A stretch of 64,000 nucleotides of DNA. It comes from Curvibacter sp. (GTDB lineage: Bacteria > Pseudomonadota > Gammaproteobacteria > Burkholderiales > Burkholderiaceae_C). Where the stretch lies: NCBI GenBank assembly GCA_020248905.1, contig JADCGR010000011.1:1-64000 (forward strand). The letters run 5' to 3'. Made by a program: the position numbers and the translations under genes. Shown in pieces: positions 37,550 through 47,985 of this stretch; the first letter of the stretch is position 1, and every line of letters starts with the position of its first letter. Under the pieces are notes generated by a model. That model was not told the origin of the DNA. It was given only the letters and a program-made list of their open reading frames with translations, and searched no databases.

Positions 37550-38029
37550 ATGAGTGCTCGCGTTGTCATCCAGACCGCTGACTTCGACGTCGCCGCCGAG
37601 ATTGCCGCGCTGCGCGTGCAGGACCCGCGCGTGGGCGCTGTTTGCAGCTTCATCGGCACGGTGCGGGACCGCAACGAGGGCCAGAGCGTCAGTACGCTGG
37701 AGCTGGAGCACTACCCGGGCATGACCGAGAAATCCATCGAGAGCATGATCGACGCAGCATTCCAGCGCTTTGACATCTATGCCGCGCGGGTCATCCATCG
37801 CGTGGGCCTGATGCAGCCACTAGACCAGATCGTGCTCGTTGTTGTGACCTCTGCCCATCGGGGCGAGAGCTTCCGGGCCTGCGAGTTCCTGATGGACTAC
37901 CTCAAGACCCAGGCGCCGTTCTGGAAGAAGGAACAGACGCCTGCGGGTGCGCGCTGGGTTGACGCGCGCGTCAGCGACGATGCCGCGCTGGTGCGCTGGG
38001 GCATCGCCTCTGACAACTCGCCGTCCTGA
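37550..38029 (+). CDS. moaE: Molybdopterin synthase catalytic subunit MoaE
   Basis: A 159-residue protein that, with MoaD, puts two sulfurs onto precursor Z to make molybdopterin. Conserved features are GAVCSFIGTVRDRNEG, LELEHYPGMTEKSI, VVTSAHRGESFRACEFLMDY and the catalytic-lysine segment LKTQAPFWKKEQT. It starts four bases after moaD. After its stop there are about 110 bases with no clear terminator before the next operon. Confidence 0.96.
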   Translation: MSARVVIQTADFDVAAEIAALRVQDPRVGAVCSFIGTVRDRNEGQSVSTLELEHYPGMTEKSIESMIDAAFQRFDIYAARVIHRVGLMQPLDQIVLVVVTSAHRGESFRACEFLMDYLKTQAPFWKKEQTPAGARWVDARVSDDAALVRWGIASDNSPS

Positions 38030-38139
38030 GGCCGCAGGCGCCTGCCGCCCTGTCATCGGTAGAAACCTCAGTGTCCCCCGCCAGGGCACAGCCGTAGCAT
38101 GGGAAGCACAACGATACGCGCGACCCGAGGACTGACTGC

Positions 38140-39213
38140 ATGGAGATCCGGCTGCCAAACACGAACCAACCTGCACGCCCGCAAACCGTGCCCTACCGAC
38201 GTATCGCGACCGAGGAGGCATGGGCTCCACAGGAGATGCTCGACATCTACCGGAAGATCCTGAACCACGCTGATGCGGACGCAGGTTTTCGCGGCCTCAT
38301 GGGCTTCTACATGAGCAGCCCCAGCGAACGTGCGCGATACATCATGCGCTGCCTGACCGATCTTGACCAGTTGCGCCTGCAACACATGGACGAGGCCGGG
38401 ATTGATCAGGCCGTCATAGCCATCACCTCCCCTGGCACCCAGATCATGGACCGGGCGACCGCTGTGTCCTTCGCGCGCAGCGCCAACGACCAGCTGGCCG
38501 AGGCCGTGCGCCGTCATCCTTCGCGGCTTGCCGGCATGATTGCAATTGCGCCACAGGACCCGAAGGCCGCAGCACGGGAGATCGAGCGCGGGGTCACGAA
38601 GCTGGGTATGTACTCGGTCATCATCAACTCGCACACCCGGGGCGAGTACCTCTCGGACCCGAAATTCTGGGACATCTTCGCGGCCGCGGAGGCCCACGAC
38701 GTAGCCATCTACCTGCATCCCAACGCGCTGCCTCCCGGTATGCTGCATCCCTTCCAGGAGTGTGGCCTGGACGGCGCAATCTACGGCTTCGGGATCGAGA
38801 CCGGCCTGCACGCGCTGCGCATCATCACGGCTGGCGTCTTCGACCGGTTTCCAAAGCTGCGCATGGTGTTGGGCCACATGGGTGAGGCCTTGCCCTACTG
38901 GGCCTACCGGCTCGACTACATGCACCAGGCCACTGTCAAGTCGCAGCGTTACGCCAGCGTTGGACCCATCCAGCGCCGTCCCAGCGAGTACCTGCGCGAG
39001 AATTTCTGGATCACCAACAGCGGTGTCGCCTGGGAGCACGTCATCAAGTTCGCCCAGGGATTCCTTGGTGAGGACCGCGTTATGTACGCAATGGACTACC
39101 CCTATCAATACGCGCCGGACGAGGTCAACATCCTCGACGGCATGGACATGTCGGACGTGGTGAAGAAGAAATTCTTCCAGAGCAACGCCGAGACCGTCTT
39201 CAAGTTGCGTTGA
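38140..39213 (+). CDS. LigW-like metal-dependent aromatic decarboxylase (amidohydrolase superfamily)
   Basis: A 357-residue amidohydrolase-fold protein of the ACMSD / gamma-resorcylate decarboxylase branch. By memory it is most like 5-carboxyvanillate decarboxylase LigW. The N-terminal RIATEEAWAPQEMLDIY carries the family EEA metal-binding motif. Further signatures are GFYMSSPSERARYI, YLHPNALPPGM, GLDGAIYGFGIETGLH, LGHMGEALPYWAYRLDYMH and the acidic MDYPYQYAPDEV. It should remove a carboxyl group from a hydroxylated aromatic acid; the exact substrate is unknown. It heads an operon with a Bug protein and a flavin hydroxylase. Confidence 0.85.
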   Translation: MEIRLPNTNQPARPQTVPYRRIATEEAWAPQEMLDIYRKILNHADADAGFRGLMGFYMSSPSERARYIMRCLTDLDQLRLQHMDEAGIDQAVIAITSPGTQIMDRATAVSFARSANDQLAEAVRRHPSRLAGMIAIAPQDPKAAAREIERGVTKLGMYSVIINSHTRGEYLSDPKFWDIFAAAEAHDVAIYLHPNALPPGMLHPFQECGLDGAIYGFGIETGLHALRIITAGVFDRFPKLRMVLGHMGEALPYWAYRLDYMHQATVKSQRYASVGPIQRRPSEYLRENFWITNSGVAWEHVIKFAQGFLGEDRVMYAMDYPYQYAPDEVNILDGMDMSDVVKKKFFQSNAETVFKLR

Positions 39214-39243
39214 CAGCCACCCCGAACCTGACGAGGAGAGACC

Positions 39244-40200
39244 ATGAAACACATCACCCGAATGTTTGCCCTGCTGCTGCTGGCTGGCAGTGCCTGGGCC
39301 CAGAGCTGGCCCACCCAGCCGGTGCGCATCATCGTGCCCTTCACCGCCGGCACGGGCATGGACACCATTGCCCGTACCGTGGCGCCCCGCTTGTCAGAGC
39401 GTCTGGGCCAGCCTGTGGTGGTCGCCAATGTGCCGGGGGCCAGCGGCAACATCGGCGCGGACCAGGTGGCCAAGAGCAACCCGGATGGCGCCACGGTGCT
39501 CATGGGCGCCAACACCATGCTCATGGCCTCGCAGCTTTACAAGAACGTCCCCTTCGATCCGGTGCGCGACTTTGCGCCCGTCAGCATGGCGGCCTGGGGT
39601 ACGCTGATGCTGGTGGCCAACTCGAAGAGCGGCATCAAATCCCTGCAGGATCTTCTCACCCAGGCGCGTGCCAAACCCGGCAGCATCAGCTACGGATCAC
39701 CCGGCGTGGGAACGCCGCACCATATGGCCATGGAGCTTTTCAAGGTCCAGACCAGCCTGTTCATGCTGCACGTACCCTACCGGGGCACGGCCGGCTACAC
39801 CACCGATTTGCTCTCCGGCGAGGTGAATGTCGGCTTCCTGCCGGTGCATGTGGCCCAGGGCTTCGTCAACAGCGGGCGTCTGAATGCGCTGGCTGTGGGC
39901 AGCCCAAAGCGACATCCCGTTGCACCCGCAGTGGCCACTTTTGAGGAGCTGGGCGCGCGGGGCGTGGATGTCGACCTCTGGTACGCGTTCTTCGTGCCGT
40001 CTCGCACGCCTGCGGCCGTGCAGCAGCGGCTCAACAGCGAGATCGTCGCCATACTTGGTCTGCCCGAAGTGCGGGACGTGCTGGGCAAGGCCGGCATGGA
40101 TGCCGCTTCTTCCACGCCCGATGAGCTGGCCGCCGTCGTGCGCAAGGACTACCCGCGTTGGGGCAGTGTCATCCAGCGCAACGGTATCAAGGCCGAGTAG
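39244..40200 (+). CDS. Bug-family tripartite tricarboxylate transporter solute-binding protein
   Basis: A 318-residue periplasmic binding protein. The signal peptide (about residues 1-19) ends LLAGSAWA before QSWPTQPVRIIVPF, which is the standard Bug start. GASGNIGADQVAKSNPDGAT and GSPGVGTPHHMAMELFK are family motifs. No TctA/TctB membrane genes are nearby, so it is an orphan Bug protein that would share a transporter encoded elsewhere. Lying between a decarboxylase and a hydroxylase, it most likely binds the aromatic acid the operon degrades. GAGGAGA precedes the ATG. Confidence 0.92.
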   Translation: MKHITRMFALLLLAGSAWAQSWPTQPVRIIVPFTAGTGMDTIARTVAPRLSERLGQPVVVANVPGASGNIGADQVAKSNPDGATVLMGANTMLMASQLYKNVPFDPVRDFAPVSMAAWGTLMLVANSKSGIKSLQDLLTQARAKPGSISYGSPGVGTPHHMAMELFKVQTSLFMLHVPYRGTAGYTTDLLSGEVNVGFLPVHVAQGFVNSGRLNALAVGSPKRHPVAPAVATFEELGARGVDVDLWYAFFVPSRTPAAVQQRLNSEIVAILGLPEVRDVLGKAGMDAASSTPDELAAVVRKDYPRWGSVIQRNGIKAE

Positions 40201-40202
40201 TG

Positions 40203-41834
40203 GTGAGCGGGGCGTCCACCGATGTCGTCATCGTCGGCGGGGGACCGGTCGGCCTGGGTCTGGGCACCGAGCTGGGGCAGCGCGGCATCCGCTGCGTGTT
40301 GCTTGAGCGCCAGCGGGAGCTGCATCGCGTACCGCGTGGGCAGAACCTCACGCAGCGCACCATGGAGCACTTTCACTTCTGGGGCGCCGAGCAGGCGCTG
40401 CGCGCAGCGCGGAGCATACCCCCTGAGTACGGCATCGGGGGGCTGACGGCCTACGGCACCTTGCTGGGAGAGTATCACTACGACTGGTTACAGCGCGAGC
40501 TGGTTCGTCCGTATTACTACGCGGCCAACGAACGGCTGCCCCAGTACGCCACCGAGGCCGTGCTGCGTCAGCGCATCGCGGCCTTGCCCTCGGTGCAGGT
40601 CCTCTATGGCGCACAGGCTCTGGAGGTGCACGATGAAGGCGAGGGCGTACGGGTGCTTGCCAGCGATCCGCAGGGCAAGAGTCCCCGGGTGCTGATGGCG
40701 CGGTATACGGTGGGCTGCGACGGCAGCCACTCCCTGGTGCGACAGCAGGCGGGCATCACCCAGACCTTGTCGGATCACGACCGCACCATGGTGCTGCTGG
40801 TGTTTCGCTCCAGTGAGCTGCACCAGTTGCTGCGATGCTACCCGGGCAAGTCGTATTACAACGTGTTGCAGCCCGAGCTGGACGGCTACTGGAAGTTCTT
40901 CGGTCGCGTTGATCTGGGAACCACCTGGTTCTTCCACGCGCCGGTGCCCGCTGGCACGACGCGTGAGAACTTCGATTTCCGGGCCTATCTGCACCAGGCG
41001 GTGGGGGCCACGTTTGACGTGGCCTTCGACCACATCGGTTTCTGGGACCTGCGCTTCGCCATCGCCGATCGCTACCGCGCGGGGCGCCTGTTCGTGGCCG
41101 GTGATGCCGCGCACAGTCACCCGCCCTACGGCGGGTACGGTGTTAACACCGGTTTCGAGGATGCCCGCAACCTGGGCTGGAAGCTGGCGGCGACACTGCA
41201 GGGCTGGGGCAGCGAGGCCTTGCTCGATTCCTACGACGCAGAACGTCGCCCGGTCTTTGCGTCCACCGCACGCGACTTCATTGCGCGCGCGATCGAGGTC
41301 GACCGAGATTTCCTTCGTGGCCATGACCCGCAGCGCGACCGCGCTGCCTTCGAGTCGGCATGGCAGGCGCGCTCCGACCGGGCCGTAGGTGAAGTCCATG
41401 CCTTCGAGCCGAACTATGAAGGCTCGCCCGTCATCGCGGCCGGGGAGGGCGCAGGCGCCTGCAGCGCCTTGGGGCGGCACGAGTTCCGTGCCCGCGCCGG
41501 GCATCACCTCGCGCCAGCGCAGCTCTCTGAAGGCGGCAATGTCTATCAGCGCCTTGGTGAGGGCTACGCCTTGCTTGCCTTCGGCGCCGATCCGCAGGCG
41601 GTGCAAGCCCTGGCAGATGCCGCAGCGGCGCGGGGGATGCCGCTGGACATCGTGTCAGACACCGCCGGTGGCGAGCGTGCACGTTATGGGGCCGAGCTCA
41701 TCCTTGTGCGTCCTGACCAGTTCGTTGCCTGGGCCGGGAATAGCGCGGCTGCGAAAGCGCAGGCGTGGCACATCCTGCAGCGTGTGAGTGGGCAGCCCGT
41801 GCGCGAGCCCCTGGCGGCACGGCACAGCGTGTGA
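40203..41834 (+). CDS. FAD-dependent aromatic hydroxylase (PHBH/MhpA-like)
   Basis: A 543-residue group A flavoprotein monooxygenase. Motifs are VVIVGGGPVGLGLG (FAD dinucleotide binding), VGCDGSHSLVR (DG motif) and RLFVAGDAAHSHPPYGGYG (GD motif). A C-terminal thioredoxin-like domain follows, as in phenol hydroxylase and MhpA. The start is GTG, at 40203 or 40200, touching the stop of the Bug gene, so the genes are coupled. It probably adds a hydroxyl group to the phenol produced by the decarboxylase, giving a ring-cleavage substrate. No ring-cleavage dioxygenase is in the window. Confidence 0.88.
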   Translation: MSGASTDVVIVGGGPVGLGLGTELGQRGIRCVLLERQRELHRVPRGQNLTQRTMEHFHFWGAEQALRAARSIPPEYGIGGLTAYGTLLGEYHYDWLQRELVRPYYYAANERLPQYATEAVLRQRIAALPSVQVLYGAQALEVHDEGEGVRVLASDPQGKSPRVLMARYTVGCDGSHSLVRQQAGITQTLSDHDRTMVLLVFRSSELHQLLRCYPGKSYYNVLQPELDGYWKFFGRVDLGTTWFFHAPVPAGTTRENFDFRAYLHQAVGATFDVAFDHIGFWDLRFAIADRYRAGRLFVAGDAAHSHPPYGGYGVNTGFEDARNLGWKLAATLQGWGSEALLDSYDAERRPVFASTARDFIARAIEVDRDFLRGHDPQRDRAAFESAWQARSDRAVGEVHAFEPNYEGSPVIAAGEGAGACSALGRHEFRARAGHHLAPAQLSEGGNVYQRLGEGYALLAFGADPQAVQALADAAAARGMPLDIVSDTAGGERARYGAELILVRPDQFVAWAGNSAAAKAQAWHILQRVSGQPVREPLAARHSV

Positions 41835-41847
41835 GCGGCCCCGCCGC

Positions 41848-42969
41848 TCAGCGCGGCTCCAAGCGCAGCAGGCGCCCCTGGGGGTGGTCGGTCAGAAGAT
41901 AGATGTAGCCATCGGGTCCCTGGCGTACGTCGCGCACGCGCTCACCCAGATCGGTCAGCAGTCGCGTTTCGCGGCGCACGGGGCCTTCGAAGGGCTGTTG
42001 CAGTTCCAGCCGAACCAGCTGCGCGTACTTGAGCGATCCCACCAGCAGCTGGCCCACCCAGTCCGTACCGTAGCGCTCGCTGGTCACAAAAGCCACACCT
42101 GAAGGCGCAATTGAGGGCAGCCAGGTGTACTGCGGCTGCACGGTACCTGGGTGCTCTGGCGCGCCGGTTCCCACACGGGCGTGGTTGTAGTGACGGCCAT
42201 GGCTGACCAGCGGCCATCCAAAGTTGGCCCCGGCAGCGGGCAGGTTGATCTCGTCCCCACCCATAGGGCCGTGTTCGTGCAGCCAGAGCGTGCCGCGCGG
42301 GCTGAAGGTCAGGCCCTGCGGATTGCGATGGCCGTAGCTCCAGATCTCGGGGCGGGTCCCGGCCCGGTTCACGAAGGGGTTGTCCGCCGGAACGCTACCG
42401 TCCTTGCGGACGCGCACCACCTTGCCCAGGTGGTTGTCCAGGGTCTGCGCCTGCTCGCGCTCACCGAAACGCTCCCCTAGGGCCAGGAACAGCGTGCCAT
42501 CCGGTGCCTCGGCGATGCGGCAGCCGAAGTGGTTACCGCCGCTGACCTTAGGGACTTGCTGAAAGATCAAGCGCAACTCCTGCAACTGGCTGGCGTCCTC
42601 GCTCAGCCGTGCGCGTGCCAGCGCTGTGCCGGCTGTGCGTCCGTCGGCCGAGGGTTCTGCATAACAGAGGTAGAGCGTACGGTTGCGCGTGAAGTCGCGG
42701 TCGAGCGCTACATCGAGCAGACCACCCTGGCCGCGAGCCTGCACTGTCGGAACGCCCTGCACGGGTATGCGGATTCGCCCGCCGGGCTCCACCACGCGCA
42801 GCGCACCATTACGCTCGGTGACCAGATAGTTGCCGTCCGGCAGAAAGGCCAGTGACCAGGGATGGGTCAGCCCCTGGGCGATGGTGCGGGCCGCCGGTTG
42901 CGCGGCGGCTGGCGTGACCATGCAATAGATCAGCAGGACGGTGACCAGAGAAGGCAGGAAGGGCTGCAT
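41848..42969 (-). CDS. Soluble PQQ-dependent aldose/sorbosone dehydrogenase family protein
   Basis: A 373-residue periplasmic beta-propeller protein with a signal peptide (about residues 1-23, ending in AAA). Family motifs include GLTHPWSLAFLPDGNYLVTER, GQGGLLDVALDRDF, HEHGPMGGDEINLP and GHRNPQGLTFSP. It is related to E. coli YliI. It oxidises aldose sugars with PQQ in characterised members. No PQQ synthesis genes are in the window. It is convergent with the monooxygenase gene, 13 bases apart. Confidence 0.9.
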   Translation of the reverse strand: MQPFLPSLVTVLLIYCMVTPAAAQPAARTIAQGLTHPWSLAFLPDGNYLVTERNGALRVVEPGGRIRIPVQGVPTVQARGQGGLLDVALDRDFTRNRTLYLCYAEPSADGRTAGTALARARLSEDASQLQELRLIFQQVPKVSGGNHFGCRIAEAPDGTLFLALGERFGEREQAQTLDNHLGKVVRVRKDGSVPADNPFVNRAGTRPEIWSYGHRNPQGLTFSPRGTLWLHEHGPMGGDEINLPAAGANFGWPLVSHGRHYNHARVGTGAPEHPGTVQPQYTWLPSIAPSGVAFVTSERYGTDWVGQLLVGSLKYAQLVRLELQQPFEGPVRRETRLLTDLGERVRDVRQGPDGYIYLLTDHPQGRLLRLEPR

Positions 42970-43025
42970 GTCGAGGCTCCTGGTTTGATCTGCATCACAA
43001 GTATGCTTTGTTGCCCTGAGCCACT

Positions 43026-43052
43026 CTTGAAATCTGGCCGGAACACCCTCAC
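43026..43052 (+). promoter_or_regulatory. Possible heat-shock (sigma-32) promoter of clpB
   Basis: CTTGAAA at 43026-43032 is a perfect sigma-32 -35 box. About 13-14 bases later comes CCCTCAC, a partial match to the -10 consensus CCCCATNT. The clpB ATG lies 39 bases after it. ClpB is a classic RpoH target. Confidence 0.55.
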
Positions 43053-43090
43053 GCTGTGGGGCAGTTCAGAAATTCTTTACCACGAACATC

Positions 43091-45685
<2,595 letters not shown>

Positions 45686-45797
45686 GGCCAGCCCGAAGCT
45701 GTCTTGATCCTGCGCCGCGTCCTTCGCGTAAACCCCCTTGCCTTGCCATGCGAGGCCCGTATCCTAGGTCTGAGATCCGCAGTTCAAGGACATGAAC

Positions 45798-46019
45798 ATG
45801 GACAAGCCGGCCTACAAGATCGAAAGTTCGCACCGCATCATCGCAACTTTGCCGCGCTCGCCCGTCTACAACGGTGAGTTGCTGGCTGACCGTGATCTGG
45901 CTGTGTCGCTGGCGGCCAAGTGCATGACCGATCCGCCCGGCGGCCTGGTCAGGGTGATCTATGTGCCCACCGGCGAGATCGTCTACAGCAAGACCAGCGA
46001 GTGGGGAACGCCTGGCTGA
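45798..46019 (+). CDS. Small hypothetical protein
   Basis: A 73-residue soluble protein (MDKPAYKIESSHRIIATLPR, ending YSKTSEWGTPG) with no membrane segment or recognised motif. The ATG at 45798 is preferred over that at 45792 because AAGGA (45786-45790) is seven bases before it. Composition is protein-like. The gap from here to 46194 holds nothing else I can identify. Function unknown. Confidence 0.6.
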   Translation: MDKPAYKIESSHRIIATLPRSPVYNGELLADRDLAVSLAAKCMTDPPGGLVRVIYVPTGEIVYSKTSEWGTPG

Positions 46020-46194
46020 TGCTTCTGGTTTGCGAGGAGCGGCGCCGTCTGCCCATCACTGTGGCCTGCGCCTGCAGCAGGTGACAGTCAGAATCGCCCT
46101 GTAGATCGAAAATCCACGCCTAGATGATCGTGCGCCCTGCGTTCGTTCATTTGCTACGCGTATGAACTGAAGAACTGCGAGGAAGAACCTGCCC

Positions 46195-47127
46195 ATGAGC
46201 ACCCTGATCTATACCCACGAGGCCTGCTTCAACCACAAGCCCGGCCCGCATCACCCCGAGTCGCCCGAGCGCCTCAAGGCGGTGCTGGCGGCGCTCAAGA
46301 CCCCGGACTTCGCCCGGGTGATCTGGCGTGACGCGCCCCTCGGGACGTTCGAGCAGGTCTTGCATGTGCATACGCCCGGCTACGTGGAAGAGGTCAAGTC
46401 CCTTTCGCCTCAGCAGGGCTACCAGTTGCTGGACGGGGGCGACACCATCATGTCCTGCGGCACGCTCGAAGCGGTGTTGCGTTGTGTGGGCGCGGCGTGC
46501 GCGGGCGTGGACGATGTGGTGAAAAGCGATGCCAGAAACGTCTTCTGTGCCACGCGTCCCTGCGGCCACCACGCCGAAGCCGACCGGGCCATGGGGTTCT
46601 GCGTCTTCAACCAGGCGGCCATCGCGGCCCTGCATGCCCGCAAGCAGCATGGCCTGCAGCGCGTGGCGGTGGTGGACTTTGATGTGCACCATGGCAATGG
46701 CACGCAGAACAGTTTTTGGGAAGACCCGGATCTGTTCTACGGCTCCTGCCACCAGGGCAACTTCTACCCCGGTACAGGCGCGAAGCAGGAGACGGGTGTG
46801 GCTGGCAACATCGTGAACATTCCGTTCGCTCGGGGCACGGGCTCGGCGGCCTTCCGCGCCGCCATGACAGACCATATGTTGCCTGCCTTGCGAAAGTTCG
46901 CTCCAGAACTGCTCATCATCTCCGCTGGCTTCGACGCCCACCACCAGGACCCGTTGGGTGGCCTGCAGTTTACCGATGAGGACTACCACTGGATCACACG
47001 CGAACTCATGCACGTCGCTGACGAGACGGCGCTTGGGCGCGTGGTGTCCGTGCTCGAGGGAGGCTACAGCATGGAGGGCCTGGCCAGCGGCACTGCGGCG
47101 CATTTACGCGCGCTCATGGAACGCTGA
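46195..47127 (+). CDS. Histone-deacetylase family amidohydrolase (acetylpolyamine type)
   Basis: A 310-residue zinc hydrolase of the arginase/deacetylase fold. The start TLIYTHEACFNHKPGPHHPE is typical. Zinc and catalytic motifs are RPCGHHAEADRAMGFC, VVDFDVHHGNGTQ, ISAGFDAHHQDPLGGL and VLEGGYSMEGL. Bacterial members deacetylate acetylpolyamines, acetoin-related proteins or other small amides; the substrate here is not known. The two His residues and Asp of the zinc site are intact, so it should be active. Confidence 0.92.
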   Translation: MSTLIYTHEACFNHKPGPHHPESPERLKAVLAALKTPDFARVIWRDAPLGTFEQVLHVHTPGYVEEVKSLSPQQGYQLLDGGDTIMSCGTLEAVLRCVGAACAGVDDVVKSDARNVFCATRPCGHHAEADRAMGFCVFNQAAIAALHARKQHGLQRVAVVDFDVHHGNGTQNSFWEDPDLFYGSCHQGNFYPGTGAKQETGVAGNIVNIPFARGTGSAAFRAAMTDHMLPALRKFAPELLIISAGFDAHHQDPLGGLQFTDEDYHWITRELMHVADETALGRVVSVLEGGYSMEGLASGTAAHLRALMER

Positions 47128-47148
47128 GCCGCAGCACGCACCCAAAGA

Positions 47149-47180
47149 AAAAGGGGCGAACGTTCTGCGTGGCCCCTTTT
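47149..47180 (+). terminator. Bidirectional terminator between convergent genes
   Basis: A 9-bp stem (AAAAGGGGC with GCCCCTTTT) and a 14-base loop lie between the convergent deacetylase and GST genes. A run of A before it and of T after it allows function both ways. Confidence 0.75.
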
Positions 47181-47209
47181 GTTCGCCGACGTAACGCCCC
47201 GGGTGAAAC

Positions 47210-47914
47210 TCACAGTCGCCGCGGGATCTCTAGCCCGCGGCGCACAGCCGGGCGCGCAACGAAGGCATCGAGCGCGCGCGTGACTTCCGGGAAATCCTCG
47301 ATGAACACCAGATCGCCCACCTTGTAGCGCACGAGCAGGTTACGCACCCAGGGAAAGACCGCGATATCGGCGATCGTGTACGCGTCACCCATGATCCAGC
47401 GACGACCCCTGAGGCGTTCATTGAGCACGCCCAGCAGACGGCGCGACTCGGTCACATAGCGATCGCGCGGGCGCTTGTCTTCGTAGTCCTTGCCCGCGAA
47501 GAGCGTGAAGAATCCGACCTGACCAAACATGGGCCCCACGCCGCCCATCTGCCACATCAGCCATTGCAGGGCTTCATACTTTCCGGCGTCGTCGGTAGGC
47601 AGAAGCTTGCCGGTCTTGCCCGCCACATAGACGAGGATGGCGCCCGATTCCGACAGGGCCAGCGGCTTGCCCCCCGGCCCGTTGGGGTCCAAGATGGCAG
47701 GGATCTTGTTGTTCGGGTTCAGGCTCAGGAACTCGGGCGAGAACTGGTCGTTGCTCTCGAAGCTCACGAGGTGTGCCTCGTAGGGCAGGCCGGTTTCTTC
47801 GAGGGCGATGGAGACCTTGACGCCGTTGGGCGTGGGTAGCGAGTAGAGCTGCAGGCGTTCCGGGTGCCGGGCAGGCCACTTCTTCGTGATGGGGAAGTCG
47901 CAGAGTGTGCTCAT
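47210..47914 (-). CDS. Glutathione S-transferase family protein (YghU/YfcG-like)
   Basis: A 234-residue cytosolic protein with an N-terminal thioredoxin-like domain (LQLYSLPTPNGVKVSIALEE and LSESGAILVYVA) and a C-terminal helical domain (MGDAYTIADIAVFPWVRNL). The TPNG and NPNNKIPAI segments match the Nu-class YghU/YfcG group, which act as disulfide-bond reductases toward glutathione-linked substrates. Function in this organism is inferred. Confidence 0.9.
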   Translation of the reverse strand: MSTLCDFPITKKWPARHPERLQLYSLPTPNGVKVSIALEETGLPYEAHLVSFESNDQFSPEFLSLNPNNKIPAILDPNGPGGKPLALSESGAILVYVAGKTGKLLPTDDAGKYEALQWLMWQMGGVGPMFGQVGFFTLFAGKDYEDKRPRDRYVTESRRLLGVLNERLRGRRWIMGDAYTIADIAVFPWVRNLLVRYKVGDLVFIEDFPEVTRALDAFVARPAVRRGLEIPRRL

Positions 47915-47985
47915 GGTTCGTCCTTACAGATGCGCTGCGGGTATGACAACTTTAGCCCAAGCGTCTGCACCGCGTACAAACCGCC

